Notes under the pieces: model-generated | What the model saw: the letters and a program-made list of their open reading frames with translations, nothing else | The model's database searches: none | Told to the model about the DNA's origin: nothing | Translations under genes and position numbers: made by a program | Shown here: positions 61,059 through 64,000 of the stretch, one piece after another | Numbering within the stretch: position 1 is the first letter of the stretch | Layout of the letters: each line of letters starts with the position of its first letter | Assembly (NCBI GenBank): GCA_903945175.1 | Contig: CAJAUM010000133.1 | Coordinates: forward strand, 1 to 64,000 | DNA length: 64,000 nt | Source of the DNA: an uncultured Bacteroidales bacterium | GTDB lineage: Bacteria; Bacteroidota; Bacteroidia; Bacteroidales; FEN-979 | Direction: 5' to 3'

Positions 61059-62444
61059 TTACTTTGATTTTTGTGCTGTTTTTTTTGCTGGTGCTTTTTC
61101 AGCAGGATTACTTATAGCTGGTTTTTTACCATTCTTAGCAGACCAGATAAGCAGTCCAAGGCCGCCAACTACGCCAACGGTAATTAAAATTGGCACTATA
61201 TCTAAACCTGCAGATAAGGGTGGTTTTACTGGTAAATTTTTTTTATCGTCTGGTTTAGGTATGGTATCATTATTCTTATTTGTGGTATCCCAAAGTAAAA
61301 AGCTATTAATCAGAGATCCCGTAAAATTTGATATGCCACTTCCCCAATTAGTCCACCAATTTGCACCTGATCCGCCATCTGATCCACCAGATCCTGATCC
61401 GTCGTGGCTTCCAGTATTTGCATTATCATATTCGGCAGCGCTTGTTGCAGCGGCCTCTGTAAGATAATCGTGAATTGTTTCGCCAGTTTGATCATTGTAC
61501 ACATAAAATGTTCCATCCGCATTGGGTCCTATTTTATATATACTTCCAAGCGTTCCAAGGCCAGTCAAATAACTTTCTTTCATAACCATTTCATTTGTTG
61601 ATTGTCCAATCATGTACTGATTCAATACTTGAAAAAATTTAAGCTTCGCGAAATACTCATTTTCAATCGCTGCCAATTTTTTTAATGCCCATGTGCGCTT
61701 TTTCAGATCATTCCACGATGAAATAAGCAGATCGAACATTGGAATCGCGTCGCACGGGCAAATTTTATCTTTCACCAGGGCCGGGTTCGCTTCAATGCTA
61801 TTTCGTGTTTCAATGAGATATTGAAGGATCGTTTGGTTTGTATCGGCGGCGCCAATGCCGTTCAAAAACTGTATAGGAATTCCACTCATGGTGTTAAAGT
61901 CTTTTTTTTCTGAATATGATTTTTCGCGGTTGAATGCGCCGATCACGCCGTCGATTGTGAAATAATTTTTGATTCCGGCGATATTTCCGCTTTTTGGAAC
62001 GATCACATACACATGCTGAAATTCAGGTTTGTCGTATTTTGTGATCCGGAAATAGTGATCAATGGCGAGATTTTTAAGTATTGAGCTGATAAATACACTC
62101 ATGCAATCGCAATCAACGCCGCTTTTACGATCTGCCCAGGAACGGATAGGACGGCGAATCTGTTCGATGCCGTCCTGATCTTCCTGGTACTGGATATATG
62201 TGAAGATAAAATTCCAAATGTTTTGACATGTTTTCTCAATCGTGTCGCCTCTGAGATAGTTTGCCAGTTGCACGGTGTCGCCTTTATACTTTTCAGCGAT
62301 ATCTGCCATAATGGCTACTGCATCTTCAACTGATCCGTCGCGCTTGATAACCACCGTGCTGTTTTCCAATAGCGACAATGGAAAGAACTTATTAAATTCT
62401 TTTCCATCCAAAATAGCGCGAGGACCGGCGGTGAGGGATAACAT
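61059..62444 (-). CDS. Transglutaminase-like cysteine protease with membrane anchor
   Basis: This 461-residue protein has a transglutaminase/papain-like core at residues ~60-180: Cys112 in GVDCDCMSVF, His144 in EFQHVYVI and Asp165 in FTIDGVIG give the catalytic triad. A helical region, a Gly/Ser/Asp linker (~340-360) and the shared module with a membrane helix (IVPILITVGVVGGLGLLIW) follow. Similar domains in phages are thought to cross-link or cleave virion proteins or host walls. It begins the structural cluster after the basic protein. Confidence 0.75.
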   Translation of the reverse strand: MLSLTAGPRAILDGKEFNKFFPLSLLENSTVVIKRDGSVEDAVAIMADIAEKYKGDTVQLANYLRGDTIEKTCQNIWNFIFTYIQYQEDQDGIEQIRRPIRSWADRKSGVDCDCMSVFISSILKNLAIDHYFRITKYDKPEFQHVYVIVPKSGNIAGIKNYFTIDGVIGAFNREKSYSEKKDFNTMSGIPIQFLNGIGAADTNQTILQYLIETRNSIEANPALVKDKICPCDAIPMFDLLISSWNDLKKRTWALKKLAAIENEYFAKLKFFQVLNQYMIGQSTNEMVMKESYLTGLGTLGSIYKIGPNADGTFYVYNDQTGETIHDYLTEAAATSAAEYDNANTGSHDGSGSGGSDGGSGANWWTNWGSGISNFTGSLINSFLLWDTTNKNNDTIPKPDDKKNLPVKPPLSAGLDIVPILITVGVVGGLGLLIWSAKNGKKPAISNPAEKAPAKKTAQKSK

Positions 62445-62455
62445 GCTTTGCTTGG

Positions 62456-62638
62456 TTACTTTGACCGTCTGTATGCTTTTCCGGCTTCACTTACACAGGT
62501 AGTCCATTTTTTGCGCGGATTGGCTTTTCTGATTGCCTTTGCCGTGGTCATGATTTTTTTGCCAATGGAGGCGATTTTGCTGTTATTCTTCGCTCTGCCG
62601 GTGGATTTTTTTACCGTTTTACGTTTTTTTGTAGCCAT
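62456..62638 (-). CDS. Small basic DNA-binding (condensation) protein, 60 aa
   Basis: This is a 60-residue, Lys/Arg-rich protein (about one third basic). The C-terminal half (IRKANPRKKWTTCVSEAGKA, then YRRSK) follows the pattern '.aNP..kW..cv..A...Y', which I associate with small basic viral core/DNA-binding peptides. It is the first gene of the long minus-strand cluster and probably packs DNA in the virion. Confidence 0.65.
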   Translation of the reverse strand: MATKKRKTVKKSTGRAKNNSKIASIGKKIMTTAKAIRKANPRKKWTTCVSEAGKAYRRSK

Positions 62639-62691
62639 TTTCTTGATTGTTTAATAATGATTTGCCTAATTTTGAATAGCATTTGAATAAG

Positions 62692-62723
62692 CAAAATTAC
62701 TTTCAAGGCATGGGTTCAATCAA
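62692..62723 (-). promoter_or_regulatory. Candidate promoter of the structural operon
   Basis: On the minus strand TTG (62723-62721) is separated by 21 bases from TAATTTTG (62699-62692), which matches the Bacteroidota TAnnTTTG box. The start codon of the first gene (62638) is about 50 bases downstream. The rest of 62639-62984 contains only the terminator described below. Confidence 0.4.
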
Positions 62724-62848
62724 CTGTTTATCATGATAATACCCGCATGATCCATTATTTTCCGTTAATAGTCATGTAATTTCCGCAGTACCGGTTTTTT
62801 GACTATTTTTTTTGTAGTTTTTGGGATAATTTCACTCCAGGCAGGTAA

Positions 62849-62883
62849 TAAAAAAGCCAGGTAAAGGGGTTTTTACCTGGCTG
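62849..62883 (-). terminator. Terminator separating the right-hand genes from the structural operon
   Basis: On the minus strand AGCCAGGTAAA and TTTACCTGGCT form an 11-bp perfect stem followed by TTTTTT. It ends the transcript of the small genes at 63-64 kb and isolates the next promoter. Confidence 0.85.
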
Positions 62884-62984
62884 AAAAGAGAATAAACGGG
62901 GGTTTTTAACTGGAAATTTAGCTACTCACCATAGTTTTCATGTTCTGTTTTAACTACTTTGCACCCGATTCATTATAGGCAAGT

Positions 62985-63245
62985 TCAAACAATGTAAACA
63001 TATAGGCTGTACCTACCGCGTTTAAGAGCTATTTCGATTTCGTTTTTTCTCATGTGATTTTCACTTAATCGGTGTTTTGCAATTTTGTCGCATTCTTCAA
63101 CGTCGATACACTCCCATATATGCCCAGTTGCATAACCATGACACACTTCGCCAACTGATTTTACATGATTATTTGTTGATCTAACTCGTTGACAGATTCT
63201 ACATCTGCCCATTTTTGCTCTGTTTACTAATCCATTGGATGACAT
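62985..63245 (-). CDS. Small protein with Cys pairs, 86 aa
   Basis: The N-terminal part has CRICQ, then GEVCHGYATGHIWEC, giving two Cys pairs that may bind zinc. The remainder is basic. An alternative start is the ATG before GRCRICQ. No family is recognised. It is the last gene before the terminator. Confidence 0.5.
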   Translation of the reverse strand: MSSNGLVNRAKMGRCRICQRVRSTNNHVKSVGEVCHGYATGHIWECIDVEECDKIAKHRLSENHMRKNEIEIALKRGRYSLYVYIV

Positions 63246-63254
63246 AAGCCTTGC

Positions 63255-63563
63255 CTATAATGTGGAAGTATTGAATAAATCAAGCTGGTCACTTCGTTTG
63301 TCTGGCGGTAAGATATAACCGCAAATTTCATCACGATATTCAGGGTAATCATAAATCGTTTTCGCTTCTGCTATTTTCACCTTACGAACCAATTTAATTG
63401 GCCTTCCTGATCTCCACATACCATTAATCCAACCCTCCGGAATAAACTTGGTTATGATTAAACCATTCCACAATGTCAAAATTTCTCTATCTGTACCTTT
63501 ATTATTGAGTTCTTGCACTCTTTGCCGCTTATAGAGCCACTTTTTTACGAATTCCCAAGTCAT
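63255..63563 (-). CDS. Hypothetical protein, 102 aa
   Basis: This is a 102-residue soluble protein with a basic first half (VKKWLYKRQRVQELNNKG) and a C-terminal segment LPPDKRSDQLDLFN resembling clamp-binding 'QxDLF' motifs. No family is known. The start overlaps the upstream stop by one base, indicating an operon of small genes typical of a phage early region. Confidence 0.55.
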   Translation of the reverse strand: MTWEFVKKWLYKRQRVQELNNKGTDREILTLWNGLIITKFIPEGWINGMWRSGRPIKLVRKVKIAEAKTIYDYPEYRDEICGYILPPDKRSDQLDLFNTSTL

Positions 63564-63769
63564 TATTCAATACCTTTCACTAATTGTCCTGTTGCCGCAA
63601 ACTCGATGGCATCCGTCACCTGATTGGGTGAGGTGAGCCGCAAAGAATCTGTCAACTCTGATGTGTCTGCCGACAACGGAAGATTGAACACTTCTCTTGC
63701 GATAAGATTCTCGAAGTGGGTGTAATTCCCACAGTTCTTTGCTAACTGGTAGATTTGTTTAAGGTTCAT
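63563..63769 (-). CDS. Small hypothetical protein, 68 aa
   Basis: This is a 68-residue acidic helical protein (YTHFENLIAREVFNLPLSAD, NQVTDAIEFAATGQLVKGIE). It sits in the small-gene operon with a one-base overlap downstream and 5 bases upstream. No family is recognised; possibly an early regulator. Confidence 0.5.
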   Translation of the reverse strand: MNLKQIYQLAKNCGNYTHFENLIAREVFNLPLSADTSELTDSLRLTSPNQVTDAIEFAATGQLVKGIE

Positions 63770-63774
63770 TTGTT

Positions 63775-63897
63775 TTACTCCCTTTCATTAAAAAATCGTT
63801 TTATTGCCTCGTCTGTGTTATCAAAAATATACCAAGCATCTTCACCACAGTCTTTTGCCCATTCGATAAATTCTTCTATAAGTTCTTCTTTATTCAT
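63775..63897 (-). CDS. 40-aa small protein with good ribosome-binding site
   Basis: ATG at 63897 follows GGAGGAACAACAA, a clear Shine-Dalgarno sequence, rare in Bacteroidota, and overlaps the upstream stop (ATGA). The product is acidic (KEELIEEFIEWAKDCGEDAW). The gene spacing supports it as real. Function unknown. Confidence 0.55.
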   Translation of the reverse strand: MNKEELIEEFIEWAKDCGEDAWYIFDNTDEAIKRFFNERE

Positions 63898-64000
63898 TTG
63901 TTGTTCCTCCATTCTTCGATTGATTGATATTTAAGTCTGTCATAATCAAATGATGTTGTATTGGGCTCTCTTGCTGCATCCCACGCTGCCTGTTCACGGA
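63894..64000 (-). CDS. Partial gene at window edge (C-terminus)
   Basis: A frame open to the right edge ends at TGA 63894-63896 with EQAAWDAAREPNTTSFDYDR and a final SIEEWRNNK. Similar short endings ('AW.AARE....YKS.EEW') occur in small Bacteroides-phage proteins. Only about 34 residues are visible, so no function can be assigned. Confidence 0.45.
   Translation of the reverse strand, partial: REQAAWDAAREPNTTSFDYDRLKYQSIEEWRNNK

Noticed and set aside
63562-64000. Second tRNA-His core (attR) near the right edge
   Set aside because: I looked for the reverse complement of the 3' half and saw no match; the right end must lie outside.

Overview
The window looks like the chromosome of a Bacteroidota (Bacteroidetes) bacterium. 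It has TonB-dependent receptors with carboxypeptidase-like N-terminal domains, DUF4249 and GWxTD proteins, promoters of the TTTG/TAnnTTTG type, few Shine-Dalgarno sites, and a TPP riboswitch in front of an outer-membrane receptor. It divides into three parts.

Left accessory region (1-11.4 kb). After a transposase tail comes a defence-type cluster on the plus strand: a DUF262/DUF1524 (GmrSD-like) nuclease, an HTH protein, a Doc-type Fic toxin, an HsdR restriction subunit without HsdM or HsdS in view, an unknown 317-residue protein and a stop-interrupted remnant of an AlbA-type regulator. Then follow a cut tRNA-Pro 3' fragment beside what looks like a group II intron piece, a DUF6934 two-gene module and IS21-like end repeats.

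Core chromosome (11.4-28.0 kb). Two tRNA-Ser genes flank an operon of a secreted protein, an STN-type TonB receptor, a DUF4249 lipoprotein and an MG2-like surface protein. Then come a GWxTD protein, a GT2 glycosyltransferase, aroQ, a TPP-riboswitch-controlled TonB receptor (probable thiamin uptake), a periplasmic M16 protease, smpB and a thioredoxin-fold protein.

Integrated element (28.025 kb to beyond the right edge, at least 36 kb). It sits at the 3' half of tRNA-His with a tyrosine recombinase just inside the left end. Nearly everything else is on the minus strand, in one tightly packed cluster from 62.6 kb down to 29.6 kb. Reading in transcription order: a basic DNA-binding protein, a transglutaminase-like protein and many small membrane-anchored proteins, two small beta-rich capsid candidates, an 851-residue Ala/Glu/Arg helical rod with a membrane anchor, two virion-type peptidoglycan proteins, secreted fibre-like proteins, a complete diversity-generating retroelement (target with VR, TR, reverse transcriptase), a stand-alone response-regulator domain, an endolysin-holin-spanin lysis cassette, a DNA methyltransferase, a strawberry-notch-like helicase, a lytic transglycosylase and a RadC/RecA-like mosaic protein. 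I recognise no portal, terminase, tape measure or tail gene. Lysis genes together with about a dozen single-TM proteins suggest a temperate, tailless, membrane-containing phage of Bacteroidota that carries a DGR. The lysis genes and the DGR are seen directly; the virion type is inference.
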